Shown here: positions 18,026 to 29,993 of the stretch, piece after piece
How the letters are laid out: each line of letters starts with the position of its first letter
How positions within the stretch are numbered: the first letter of the stretch is position 1
Assembly: GCA_002633025.1 (NCBI GenBank)
Contig: NMRB01000004.1
Span: 649,959 to 713,958 of the forward strand
DNA length: 64,000 nucleotides
Origin: Notospermus geniculatus
Taxonomy: Eukaryota > Nemertea > Pilidiophora > Heteronemertea > Lineidae
Direction of reading: 5' to 3'
Position numbers and translations under genes: made by a program
Notes under the pieces: generated by a model
Seen by the model: the letters and a program-made list of their open reading frames with translations, nothing else
What the model was told of the DNA's origin: nothing
The model's database searches: none

Positions 18026-18525
18026 CATGAATCATACTAATTACAGTCTTTTTCTTCCAGATGTCATCGTCGTTATCATCACCGACAGAATTATACCTGC
18101 TGTGCTAAATCAGGCAAGAAATGATACTGTACCACAAAAAAATTGTACATCAAGGTTGCAAAGAGATGAAGATGTAGGCCTATCCGTACAGGATCACAGA
18201 CTGCGGTATGCGAACAATAAAGCTTTTCTATTCTAGTCTTCACCCACCCATTTGCTTGGCTACCATCTTTTCCGTTGTTTGGAAAATATGCTCATTCGTT
18301 TTGTTCCATGAATCATACAAAAAATGCTCTATTTTTGTTCTTCCAGCTGTCAAACGTGTCTGCTGCCTGTTGTGCTAAACGAGCCGAGTAATGAATGATA
18401 CGACCAAATAAATCAAATTCGACCAAAAAAGCTCTTACGTCAAGATTCGTCGTGAAGTCTATCAGTACAGGATCAGAACAACGGTATGGAAATAAAGCCT
18501 CCACCCACCCAACAATTTGGATTGT
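18026..18525 (+). repeat. Diverged tandem duplication, period about 282 bp
   Basis: Both copies start CATGAATCATAC and have a pyrimidine tract ending TTCTTCCAG. Both then show CTGTGCTAAA or TTGTGCTAAA, AATGATAC, GTACAGGATCA, CGGTATG and AATAAAGC, and end near CCACCCACCC. The CAG after a pyrimidine tract plus the AATAAA hint at a duplicated 3'-terminal exon, but no shared reading frame survives. Confidence 0.55.
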
Positions 18526-20977
18526 AAATCTCACAAACGGGATAATTTTGGGACCGCGTGTTTTTGGTGCATTCGATACGCTATTGACTTTCTTGTTTCA
18601 GATCGTTCCTGTCTATTGACCCACCATCCGCTGCTCAGTTGAGATACCAGAGTTACCAGATTGCTGCAACACAGTTGCAGGTGCAACAGAAGAAATGACC
18701 TTGTCTGGTTTTCACCTGTTTGTGTCTGATGGCGGTGTGTTGAAACAGATCCAGCTTTCTGAAAAACACGAGGGGCCGTGGCCTATCCAGAAATGACCAA
18801 GGAAGAAAAGAAGGACATGAAAGTAGTTCTCCACTTGGCCGGCGGGCGACCAACTCCCATAATGACCCACTTCAATTCAAATCGTGCCTGCTATTTTAAA
18901 CTGTCAAAACATTTCGCCACTACAGCAATATTCTTATTCACACGTCTGTTTTAAAGTCTTTTTTCAATTTTGGAATTCTTTGCGCCGAAAATAATTGTAG
19001 TACCTGCCGGATGCGTGAGACATGTTGTCAAAACATCACGCGTCGGTGTCAGACGTTTTTGATCACAGGAATAGGACGTTCTTTGAAGACTCCGAGACTC
19101 CTATTGAAATGCCACCGCTTTTCGTCCTGCTGGGGAGATCACAGGCATAGGGGATGGCAAATACTGTACAAAATATAAGACCGCAGGCCCAACTACAAAA
19201 CATCGTTTCGCAGTATCATCCTCCCAAACTAGTAACGGACAAGATTGACGGTCATGACGGTGTCAATCCAGACGGCTACCGTCAACCTGGGGACTCGTAC
19301 CGACAAAATATAATCATGTGGATGCGCTACACTTCGAATAACGGGCTGAGTATTAGGGAAAAACCATCGGGATTTTACTGTAAAAATGTCCTCTTTTTGA
19401 TCTCATGCCGAAGTACATGTATTTCCGTCGACAACTCTAAGGTCAATAACTTTTTTTCTCTTGAATGTTCATATTTTTCTTCTTACGGGCCATATTTGCT
19501 TTTTCAACACGTTTATCTTGTCTGACTGCAGAAAAGTCACTGAAGTACTGAAGTTCTAGCGACGTTTGGGTGTCACTCCTTCCGGGTAAGATATCATTCT
19601 CATGATACTGACGTATAATTTATTCAAACCCCGTTGTTTTGACGGCGTGAATGTTTGCCTGCAGCGTCAGGAACATGTCTGGAAAAGTGTCTACAGTCCC
19701 AGATACAATACAATAGGCATGACATGTTGTTGGAGGCGATGACGTTTGAACCGAGGACATTAATGGGTGATCTCTGCTATCTTTTCGTCATAATCTGCGA
19801 TTTTATGCGATGGCCGAATAAAAAAAATCGACGTTGATCAACCCGGCCCCAGTGTTTAATTCCATGTGACATACATGTAGTTGTACTCCACTGAACGCTG
19901 ATATTGTCGGCGGAAAGATTCGAGTATCACCAAAAGACGGCGCTGATGAGGACGCTGCCGTAAGACATGTTTTGATTGGCAGAAACACTTGGAGCGTGTC
20001 GAGCGGCACAGGTTGCAATGATCATCCGTCGCTATTGTCCCAGATAAGTTGTCCTAAAAGCGGATCACGAATTGGCTGGCTAGTTTGGCGCCAGTTGTGA
20101 CGCGCACTGGTGGCCCCTATTGGTCATCTTCTGAAAATCCCCTGAAGCGAAGCAGTTTCGGAGCGAGTGTATGCCTACAGAAAGAGCTTCGAAACTTGCA
20201 AGGAGCTTGTGTTCATTGTTATCCACCTTATTTCGAGATAAGGATTCAATGAAATGCACTTTAGAAACATGTATTTCCGTTCACCAGTGATAACTTCATG
20301 TCGATGGCATACGACATGTAGGACTCGTGGCGGAAGGTATGGCACGGCACATATGAGTTGTATAATTAATAGTTATTGTTTCTTTGTGAATGGAGGATTT
20401 TTGACAAAGGAGAATAATAAGCCAAACAATAGACGCCGCATATTTTTCGTTTGAAGAAGGCCTAGTTTCAAGAGACTGCACACATATGCCTACAGAGATG
20501 GAAAAATAATAAATGGAGTTGAGTTAGTGCATGCGGTGTTTTCATCAATAAAGCATAAAAGCATGGTTTGCTAACGAGTTGGCTGCTGTTTCTAAAAACA
20601 ACGGTGATTACGTCGGTGCGCAAAACGTGGTGCACTTATTATAAACGCGGGTTATTGTTTCTTGCCTAAGCGATATGATTCCGCCGGCAGACGATATGGA
20701 CAACCGAAATTAACGAACTGTTAACAGCAGTTAGGCAATTAAAAGAGAAGATAATTCTCCCCAAAATAGATACAGATACATGTAGGGCAGAAGACGTTCT
20801 GCAGCAAATTATGGTAGAAAACAACAACAGGTGCTTGCAGAAAAATAAACGGAAAAAGAACAAAGCCCACTCTCCAGGTAGTGAGCCCACTCTCCAGGCT
20901 GCAGTGGCTCGGAGGTGACGTCATTGAGTGCAACCAGATTGAATTTCGTCAAAAGCCACCCCCACAGCAGGGGTTTA

Positions 20978-21035
20978 TACATCGCTCCTCTTCATCCACT
21001 GACACACTTTCTGTGCGTGCGTATGAAGAGGAGCG
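20978..21035. repeat. Short hairpin
   Basis: CATCGCTCCTCTTCAT is followed after about 25 bp by ATGAAGAGGAGCGAG, its inverse complement. No further context. Confidence 0.7.
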
Positions 21036-22528
21036 AGACCAGATTTCTGCCATGGGCTGACTGGTGACCATACCTACGATAGAGGGCAGCACACCGAAAG
21101 CGGGTCCTACACAATGGACGCTTTTTGTCTTGGAAATTGATCAAGGACGTCACTTTCATCTCCATAGTTTTAACCACTGGTGACACCTATTGACTGAGGT
21201 AGTGTGCTGTGTGGTTCTCATCAGGGATCCACATTCCACATCTCTTACAAAATGTGATTATTACTCTTAGGCCTACTTATCTCAATCAAGAAAGTGCTCT
21301 GAAAGATCGCGCCACCGATTATTGTGGCCGATTGTCGGCAAATACAAAAGATATTATAGACAAGGTGAAACGTCGGGTCAACACCTTGTGAAGCGACGGC
21401 ACTTCGGAGTCGATAATCGCTACATGTATATCCATAAATCGCACATAATTATTACGGTCGATTTGGGGCTGGCCTGAAAATAGTCTTGATATAAAGCTTT
21501 ATTAGAGCCACATACAACGGTCACTGACTTTTAGACCGGTTTTTTTCAGATTTTTTTCAAGAAGGTTATATGATATTGACATTTGGTCTGAAGTTGTCGT
21601 CCCAAATCCAACATCCCGGTACTCAAGTTTGTCTTGATGCGCCGGTGTCATTGCCAAACGACGCAGGTGTGTCGTCTGCCAGTCCGTTTGTCAATGTTTC
21701 CCGTAGTGTTTGGGTAAAACTCGCAGACATGACAGAGGTCAAAACGTTTATTGTATGTCCCCTTGTCAAGTCGCAGCTTATTCCGTCAGAATAAAGTGGG
21801 GGATATTCACAGATACGAAACATTCAAAAACGTTACACCGGCGAATATAAAATCACTTTGATTCCTGCGGTCAGTCGCTGCGGCATGGCCGCACAGCGTT
21901 CTCCGCACGCTCAAGGCTGCAGCAGCTCTGCGATTCGTGCAAGGTCCGATCCTCCTTGCGACTGGTCAAAAATGGCGTGCGGCCAGCTTTTGCTGTGCGT
22001 TCTTACGTCGAATGATGTGAGTCTTTCTTGATCTACAGTTTCTTTATCTATATCGAGGATGCAACATAAAAACGGAAACGTTTGGAATGCCAGACAGTTA
22101 ATGGCTATTTATGGTCACTTAAGAGTGCGTTTTTAAATATGAGCAGATTTTTTCACTTTCTCTTTTTCTACGTCGTCTTTATGGGACGCCTACATATCGG
22201 AAGTAGGCCTTCTTTGCTCTCAGACGTTGCCTGCAGCTGACGGCGTAGTTTTTTTCGATCCCAAGTTAATTGATAGAAGGCTAACAAAGGGAAGTTTGAG
22301 CCGCATGACCGGTGGAAGCTCTTGACTCGTGTCCACTTATCCAAACTTCATCCCAGTATCCGCCTTAGGAAATTACGGCATGATGTCCCCAACCTGCGAA
22401 CAAACGGTCCGGTCCTTTGGCAAGGACAAAGTCTGCCGTGCACTGTTTGAAAGTACATACTGACGCAGACCAAATCACAAGCCCACACAATGTCGAAGTG
22501 TTGGTGGACCTCTCCAGTTGCAGCCTCG

Positions 22529-22880
22529 TAAAGCTAGGTGCACACAGAGCTTTATATTGCTTGCGCGATCTTAGCCGCAAGCCTCTTCGAGAGGACGGAA
22601 GGCCCAAGAAATCTCTGTGTGCACCTGAGGTCGCAAGCTGTTAGTGCTTGCGTCCCGAGTCGCCGGCGGAATCGTAAATATCAAAAATTTTTGATATTTG
22701 CCGCCGACGTATACGGCCAGCTACAGGACGCAAGGCCGGGCAAAGATCCTTGCGACCTCGTGTTCACACAGCGGCGCAAGGATTTAGAGGACTGCGTGAT
22801 CGTAATTCATATAAGGTTTCACGGATTGCGGCTGCGGCTAAGATCGCGCAAGCACTAAGCTCTGTGTGCACCTAGCTTTA
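22529..22880. mobile_element. MITE-like element, 352 bp
   Basis: Ends TAAAGCTAGGTGCACACAGAGCTT and its inverse, followed by CTTGCGCGATCTTAGCCGCA, which is inverse to the right arm. An internal direct/inverted copy of TCTGTGTGCACCT and a central palindrome (ATCAAAAATTTTTGAT) lie between. TA-type termini. Confidence 0.85.
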
Positions 22881-22984
22881 GTTCAGCAACTTTCGGTGCT
22901 AGGACATGAACGTTTCGGGGAGGGGTATGGGGTATACATGTGGACATTTACAACAGGAATTGGTCGATTCTAAAAATAAACATA

Positions 22985-23045
22985 GGCCTAGAGCTGTATC
23001 TCTACCGCTTCCAATTTTAGGTCGCGGGTTCGATTACCAATAAGA
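22985..23045 (+). repeat. Possible tRNA-like relic
   Basis: CTAGAGCTGTATCTCTACC resembles a D-arm, and GGTCGCGGGTTCGATTACC resembles a tRNA T-arm/B box, at about the right spacing. No complete cloverleaf is seen, so it is at most a SINE or tRNA remnant. Confidence 0.25.
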
Positions 23046-23660
23046 AACAAACAAAGAACATATTGGTTTGCCCTATTTTTCTTCCTATGTAGGCCGCTGT
23101 GACTCGATTTCTCATTCGAATTTGATGTATCTATACATGTATGTGTAAAAGCTGTCAATTTCCTGTCTAAAGTTCAAAATTAATATTTTTTAAAAACTGT
23201 GTAAATTGCCATGAATTAACTAGCCAAATAGAATTGTTGTTAAAATTTTCATTCAGCGCATTCCTTTATCTGTATAAAACAATTATCAAACCGGAAAAAA
23301 ACGTGTCTGCGTGTCAAGTGTATATACATATACTGCTTTTTTAAATAGCTTGTGCTGTGTATCAAGCCCACGGGAAAAAAAATTTCGACAGACAATAAAG
23401 TTCATTGGTATGTGAACAAATTGGGCCACGACCTTCGTAGCAGCAAATAGTGCAATCTTAGTATCGAGTGTAATTAAATTCATTCAAACACTTGAGGAGA
23501 AAACTATACTCTGGCCAATAAAGTTGGTAAGACAAATTGATATACAAGACTCGCTTATGAATATTATTTGTTAGGACGAATTGTGAGTCGCGCCCCCAGT
23601 ATTTGTTGTAATTGATTTTTAATCTTCCTCTTCCATCTGGAACCTTTCAATTCCCTAATA

Positions 23661-24013
23661 CTGCCCCCTTCGGTTTACTCGCTCTCCACAACTGCTTTAC
23701 TTCGTGGAAGTCGCCGCGTTTGGTCAACAGATGGCGTCAGGGCCTGGCGCGAGTTTTACAGCCTATCAGCAGGCTGCTTTCAGAACTCTTTGGCCCGTTG
23801 GCAACGGATGTTCTTGTGCTACCATGGCTCCGAACCGCTCGGCCAATGAAAAAGTGTCTCAGGCCAGCTTGGTTACCGGTTGCTCGGTGCTCTCATTGGT
23901 CGACTCTCTCAGCGCCATCTGTTGACCAAACGCGGCGAATTTTACGAAGTTAAGCAGTTGTAGAGAGCGGGTAAACCGAAGGGGGCGCGGTACACAACTG
24001 CGTAGGGAGTTTA
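23661..24013. mobile_element. Inverted-repeat element, family Z, 350 bp
   Basis: Left arm CCCCCTTCGGTTTACTCGCT...CGCGTTTGGTCAACAGATGG is inverse to the right arm CCATCTGTTGACCAAACGCG...GTAAACCGAAGGGGGCGCGG. The right end GTACACAACTGCGTAGGGAG matches the short hairpin at 61369-61463, which makes a family with one long and one short member here. Confidence 0.85.
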
Positions 24014-24034
24014 GACTGATAAATGCTCGTTCAC

Positions 24035-24350
24035 TACATAAACCAGGGACATAAACCAGTCCAGGGTAGATGGTGGCATGAACATAACATAAGCCTTAAA
24101 TTGGCATTGGCACTAACATAAACCTTACGCGCATTCAGGTGGCACAATGCGCATGAACATGAACATGAACAATGGCATGAACACAGACCTTAGTGGTGGC
24201 ACGAAGGTAAGCCTTATATTGGCATTGGCGCCAACATAAACCTAAACCTTATGCGCATTCAGGTGGCATAACCTTAAATGCGCATTAAGGTGGCACGAAC
24301 ACAGGCCTTAAATGCGCATTAAATTTAAGGGGGCACGAACACAGGTCAAC
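24035..24350. repeat. Degenerate tandem repeat
   Basis: Irregular repeats of GCATGAACA, ACATAAACC, CCTTAAATGCGCATT, CAGGTGGCA and GGCACGAACACAG, with no single clean period. Confidence 0.75.
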
Positions 24351-25209
24351 ATTATGTGCGTTCACTGAAGTAAACATATCTTATCGGTATTTGAATGCGT
24401 TCGCTGTTAGCCTCTGCGCGCCAAATCGACCCAGCCTCAAGGCGGGTGTTCCGGATGAAAAGCGCGCGTCGTGTCGTGTTCATTCAATTTACCAGAAAAG
24501 TGCTTCAGTTATACAAACATTGAAAAAGCAGACCGCACGTACCATAACATTCCGCTGTCAAAAACTCTTGCGAAACGGAAGTTATGGTGAGTGTCTTGGC
24601 TGTGTCTGGCTCGGCAAAACACAGCTCGGGAGGTCTCGGGACGAGACAACATGATAAGGAAGGCGGGCCGAGCTTCCCCCGGGAGCTTCCCGCCAGTAGG
24701 TGTCCAGCGGGTCCTTTTTTGCTTGGAAGAAGTATCAGTCCTTTCTACCAACCTAATTCGCAGACTGGTATAGGAATAGGGATTAGAGTTCTCCGATTTT
24801 GTACCTTGGAATAATGGGGCATTTCGTTATTAAAGGATCTTTAGACCCTCAAATTTGTGAGGGGTGCATAACTGACGCTGAGGAATGCATCCCATATGAA
24901 GGTGATCCTGCAGTGATGGGGTACATTTTGGTTTCAACTGAAGAAAAATTGATCGAAAAATCGCTCCACGTTTCCAATCTAGCTAAAAATACTTTCGGAC
25001 AACAACTCTAACACAAGAGGCGACCGAGAAAAAGGTTCCAAAAATGCTCTTCCATTCGTAGGGGCGCAAACCATCCTTTAAGAATTGAGGACTGACAGGC
25101 AAACTTGGATCAAGTACTAAGATGAGCCGGGACACGGTTTTAAATATTCGCAGTCTTACTGTAAACAAAGAAAATGAAAGAAAGCGAAGGAAATACTAGT
25201 AATATTCAC

Positions 25210-25269
25210 CTGAACAGAGATTGCAAGGAAGACGAGCCCCAGCAAAAGTCTCATCGTTTTATCCTCCAT
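25210..25269 (-). CDS. Signal-peptide exon, candidate first exon of the vWA gene
   Basis: ATG at 25267-25269 opens M-E-D-K-T-M-R-L-L-L-G-L-V-F-L-A-I-S-V-Q, then a GTGAAT donor in phase 0. A second Met precedes the leucine-rich core. This is a good secretion leader: a short charged start, then a hydrophobic stretch. The nearest minus-strand exon downstream is 9797-9863, which opens in phase 0 and lacks a leader, so the two fit. The implied intron is over 15 kb. TTTATATTTTGC around 25316-25327 on the minus strand could serve as a TATA element. The link to the vWA gene is inference; the exon could belong to an unseen gene. Confidence 0.5.
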
Positions 25270-25762
25270 TTTAATAATCCTTTGTTTCCTCTCCTTACAA
25301 ATGCTGCCGAAAGCAGCAAAATATAAAGCAAGAAACACTAGGAACGGACAGGTAGGTCTGGAGGTAGATCCTCGTCCTGTGAGTGCTGATGAAGAGAGAT
25401 GAGAACGGCGCTGCACGGACGGTTGCTTTCCTCCGCTGCGTCCTGAATCACGAAACAACAGATTCCTGAGGTGCGGAGGTGATTCAGTGTCCGGGTTGGG
25501 TTAGCGGTGCTGACGAGAGCACCGACTCTTGCAGAGTGGCAATTTGACGCTTCGAGTGCCCTGCGCGACCCAGAAACCGAGTTGAATTTCAAGCCTGGCC
25601 AGTTCTACCAAAGTTCCTTCGGCGGCGGATGTTCGGCACAATAGAAGCATTTAATGATTTCAGACTGTAAACTCCATCGCAATCAGACCGGAAAAATATC
25701 AACGCTAGCATATCATTAGAAGTGTTTAAAAAAGTGTATATCATTCTACAGGACATATTTGT

Positions 25763-26118
25763 ATTTATATCAAGATATACTGGACATTATGTAGGAAATC
25801 ATGTCATACGCGATCTGTGACGAATTGAAATTGCCTTCTTCTTTTTATACTCAATGAAGTGCCTTGGGGATTTATGGGCGGCGAAACCTAGCCACAGAAG
25901 GGAATCATCATAACTTCGATGTTCTTCAAATGGCAATTTTAGAAAGGTCTTTACCAATATAATGAAGGAAACTCTTTGTTAATCCTCTACATGTATATGA
26001 TTATATTTCCACGACGTTACCACCATTTTCTCGTGACCACAAGGAGCTGACGCGAGGTTGTAAATCCCAACCTGAATTGCAGCGGCCACCCTTCCCCTCG
26101 GTGTATCAAACCCACCTT
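25763..26118. repeat. Left copy of a 356-bp direct repeat flanking a gap
   Basis: Nearly identical to 27088-27448. The right copy has a 6-bp AAGCTT-containing insertion near TACATGTA and a few single changes. See the gap entry at 26305. Confidence 0.9.
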
Positions 26119-26225
26119 TATGGGCGGTATTTTCCGCCAAAATCTCAAAGAGGGATATGTTCAATTAGGGAAGTCCAAAGTGGGAAGTCCAAATAGGGAA
26201 TTTCTACGTTTTTTCCATTAGAATC

Positions 26226-26304
26226 ACAAAGGGAAGTTCAAAGTGGGATGTTCAAAGTGGGATGTTCAAAGTGGGATGTTCAAACTGGGAAGTTCAAAGT
26301 GGGA
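26226..26304. repeat. 14-bp minisatellite running into a gap
   Basis: Tandem GGGATGTTCAAAGT (variant GGGAAGTTCAAAGT), at least five copies, interrupted by N. Looser copies start near 26166. Confidence 0.9.
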
Positions 26305-27087
26305 NNNNNNNNNNNNNNNNNNNNNNNNNNNNNNNNNNNNNNNNNNNNNNNNNNNNNNNNNNNNNNNNNNNNNNNNNNNNNNNNNNNNNNNNNNNNNNNN
26401 NNNNNNNNNNNNNNNNNNNNNNNNNNNNNNNNNNNNNNNNNNNNNNNNNNNNNNNNNNNNNNNNNNNNNNNNNNNNNNNNNNNNNNNNNNNNNNNNNNNN
26501 NNNNNNNNNNNNNNNNNNNNNNNNNNNNNNNNNNNNNNNNNNNNNNNNNNNNNNNNNNNNNNNNNNNNNNNNNNNNNNNNNNNNNNNNNNNNNNNNNNNN
26601 NNNNNNNNNNNNNNNNNNNNNNNNNNNNNNNNNNNNNNNNNNNNNNNNNNNNNNNNNNNNNNNNNNNNNNNNNNNNNNNNNNNNNNNNNNNNNNNNNNNN
26701 NNNNNNNNNNNNNNNNNNNNNNNNNNNNNNNNNNNNNNNNNNNNNNNNNNNNNNNNNNNNNNNNNNNNNNNNNNNNNNNNNNNNNNNNNNNNNNNNNNNN
26801 NNNNNNNNNNNNNNNNNNNNNNNNNNNNNNNNNNNNNNNNNNNNNNNNNNNNNNNNNNNNNNNNNNNNNNNNNNNNNNNNNNNNNNNNNNNNNNNNNNNN
26901 NNNNNNNNNNNNNNNNNNNNNNNNNNNNNNNNNNNNNNNNNNNNNNNNNNNNNNNNNNNNNNNNNNNNNNNNNNNNNNNNNNNNNNNNNNNNNNNNNNNN
27001 NNNNNNNNNNNNNNNNNNNNNNNNNNNNNNNNNNNNNNNNNNNNNNNNNNNNNNNNNNNNNNNNNNNNNNNNNNNNNNNNNNNNNNN
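26305..27087. other. Assembly gap (N, 783 bp)
   Basis: Gap between a minisatellite on the left and the second copy of a direct repeat on the right. Content unknown. Confidence 1.
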
Positions 27088-27448
27088 ATTTATATCAAGA
27101 TATACTGGACATTATGTAGGAAATCATGTCATACGCGGTCTGTGACGAATTGAAATTGCCTTCTTCTTTTTATACTCAATGAAGTGCCTTGGGGATTTAT
27201 GGGCGGCGAAACCTAGCCACAGAAGGGAATCATCATAACTTCGATGCTCTTCAAATGGCAATTTTAGAAAGGTCTTACCAATATAATGAAGGAAACTCTT
27301 TGTTAATCCTCTACATGTAAGCTTATATGATTATATTTCCACGACGTTCCCACCATTTTCTCGTGACCACAGGGAGCTGACGCGAGGTTGTAAATCCCAA
27401 CCTGAATTGCAGCGGCCACCCTTCCCCTCGGTGTATCAAACCCACCTT
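27088..27448. repeat. Right copy of the 356-bp direct repeat
   Basis: Matches 25763-26118 from the first base after the gap, then diverges after CCCACCTT. This suggests two haplotypes placed in series, or a true duplication around the minisatellite. Confidence 0.9.
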
Positions 27449-28418
27449 AGATAAACCAACAAGGTGGATTCTGATACACCTATGACCGGTTCGGATAGGG
27501 TGGACACTCTAGGTCAGGTTGGGTTAGGTTAGACTTCTAACTTTTATAGCGTTCTGTGATGACAAATGAGTTTTCATTCCATCAAGTTCTCGACATGCGT
27601 GAGCGACTCTTCCTACCGTGACCCCAAACGAACGTGACTTCAGGTCATGACCTCAAATGTATGGCCAACTCCAGCCGTAAACAGTCCACAACACTGACTC
27701 CTCCTGTGGGGACATTTATTCCTTGTCGTTTTATTCCTTACACATCGGTTGTTAATACTTGCAATTAACGAAGTATTTACAAATCAATTTGGTGACCTCT
27801 TCGTCTGTTGCCCCCTGATGCATGCCGCTGCATTATTTAATGAGTTGCGGAATAAACAATGCCGACCTAGAACTAGACGGGTGGCCGGCTACCGGTACTT
27901 TCGACAAGCTCTCATGGTCATATTTCGGTGTTTTGAGGTGTCATTTGTCCTGTTTGTAAAAAAGTCGCAAGAAAATATTATTACTATATTCATGCTATAT
28001 TACAATTATGACGCGACATTTTAGTGTCATCTCAAAAAAGGCATCCCCATTGTTTTCAGCTGATAACAGTCAAGTAAGTGTCGTCCATGACTTTTGGAGT
28101 TCTGGAGCAAAAACAACTGCAGGAATACGGATTTCAAAGAAATAAGGTTTTTCTTCAATCTCATTTTACCACCAAAAATAACACATGTGTTTTAGAGCCG
28201 TTGATTGCCAAATAAATAAACAGAGTCGTTGTGCAGTGTCATTGTGTTTATGTAATATACTGCACTTCTTTGCCATTATACATCTGGATATTTTTGGCGC
28301 AGTCTGCATTCATTACGTTTTATTGAAGAGAATTGAATGGGGAGTGCTTTTTCTCATGTCNTTCCCCCCCCCCCCCCCCCAGTCAGTGACAGTCTGGTCT
28401 CACAAAAGGAAATACTGG
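27449..28418. other. No gene seen
   Basis: AT-rich unique sequence. It includes an N at 28361 followed by a run of about 18 C, which looks like a sequencing stop. The frame 27749-28024 has no family resemblance. Confidence 0.5.
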
Positions 28419-29992
28419 ATTATTTTGCTGAAACTTGGACTCATCATTTTGGTGGTGAAAATATATCGAATATCAAGTATCAAATTCGTTCCGTTGTTGT
28501 CATTTTTCTGTAGGAAGAATTCAGTGTGTACTCTTTGTCGCCCGCCGGCCCGTTGGCAGCCGAAGCCTTTCATATATTTCAATTAAAATTTCACGATTGA
28601 CTGCGTTTGCCGCTAAAATTTATTCAACTTCTTTGAAATCGTTGTTTACCTTTTTCCATGCGGAAGCCAGCGGGGCAAAGGTTGTGACGACGACGTTTTC
28701 ACGTTTTTTCTAAAAATCGCTTGCCTAAGTGGAGGTAAAATAAGACGGAAGTACGTGCTTTTCTATTTACTTTCTTTAAACTTGTTTGTAAACAGTAGAC
28801 TGACTGGGCCGAAAAATAGATAGTCAACCACTGAAGTGTAGGTGGCATCGGCCATTCAACATGTTCACAGAATGATCGTTGTAGTGGTGTGACACGAATG
28901 GTAGTCCTACGAATGCAAGTCCGAGTTGCAATAGTCTGCGCATTGTAAGGTTATATTCAAATGGTCTTTGTTTCTATAGTCATTATCCTAGCCTTATCCC
29001 TTGTTGGGCAATGCAACCGGAATTAGATTTCATGAGGACTTAGATCCCTGTCACACCGGCGCCTGCGTACGCCGCGCTTTGCGGGGCTCAAATTTTACCC
29101 ATCTGAGTATATGTGCGAAGGGGAACTTGAGGACGTGCCGAGGACAACAATGCCGAAGAGACTTTTGTCTGGAAGAGGTCGACCTGATAAGGTCATCAAG
29201 TGGCCGGAATGTTACGGGCCGGTAATGGAATTTATGATACTATTCTTTTTTAGTGACCGTGAAAACGATTAGGCCTAAGACTGGTGGACTTTGACCCAAT
29301 TGCAGCTCCAGCATTTGACGTCCAAGAACGACAGTTCATAGAAAGCAATTTGGTGCTGATCACTCAATTGAAATGGTTCTACTGACGGAATTCACATGGT
29401 GCCTTCCTGAGAACACGATGTGTGAAATGATCTCATCGCTGTCCTTGAAATGCACAGCTTGAGGGAAAGATTCTGGCATGTCTGGGTCAAAGACAGACGT
29501 CATCAGCGGGGCGAGATGGACGTGATGTCAATTTTAACTGATGTGCACTCACCAGGGGCCCTGCCCTATAAACTCACTAAAACTGACTATTCAGCATTCA
29601 TTCTGATCAATATTGCTGAACAAGGTGAGACTTCCCAATCAGAAACATTGGAATGGGGACTTGCTGTAGACGCGCAATGCTGCGTCCGTTTGACGCCGGA
29701 GTGTGCCCATGGGCATTGCGGGGTTGTCCTCTTACGCCCCACCCTTATTTCAGCACCATCCCTATTTCAACGTTTTCGTGTGTTGGCCCCAGTCGCAGAC
29801 TCCTGTATCTGCCTCTCTTTTCACTGTTATTTCCAAAAAGCAAACATTATCGACTTCTTGTTGTGGAAAGCTAATGTTCCCACGGTTCTCGCAAACGAAT
29901 GGACTTAAGCAATGGACAAATTCCTCAGCACCAGAACATTTCCCAACCGATACTTTCTCAGGCGTTTTGCCATTGTATTAAGTTATTTGTTG
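28419..29992. repeat. 1.57-kb tandem duplication, copy 1
   Basis: Matches 29994-31550 over its whole length with scattered substitutions and small indels: a 21-bp difference around 29110 versus 30685, and a 15-bp difference near 29745 versus 31315. Family X repeat lies inside both. The small frames inside are the same in both copies and show no coding character. Confidence 0.95.
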
Positions 29993-29993
29993 N

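Larger units (their letters stand above)
9864..25209. other. Long non-coding stretch; intron 1 of the vWA gene or intergenic
   Basis: No convincing functional exon seen. It holds the repeats listed separately, a decayed coding stretch near 17 kb and many short AT-rich unique stretches. Short frames at 10337-10719, 11997-12236, 14502-14931, 19154-19525 and 21570-21794 lack coding character. If the signal-peptide exon at 25210 belongs to the vWA gene, this whole stretch is one intron. Confidence 0.5.

Noticed and set aside
26243-27153. Frames of about 300 codons
   Set aside because: N gap 26305-27087 plus a few minisatellite codons; not genes.
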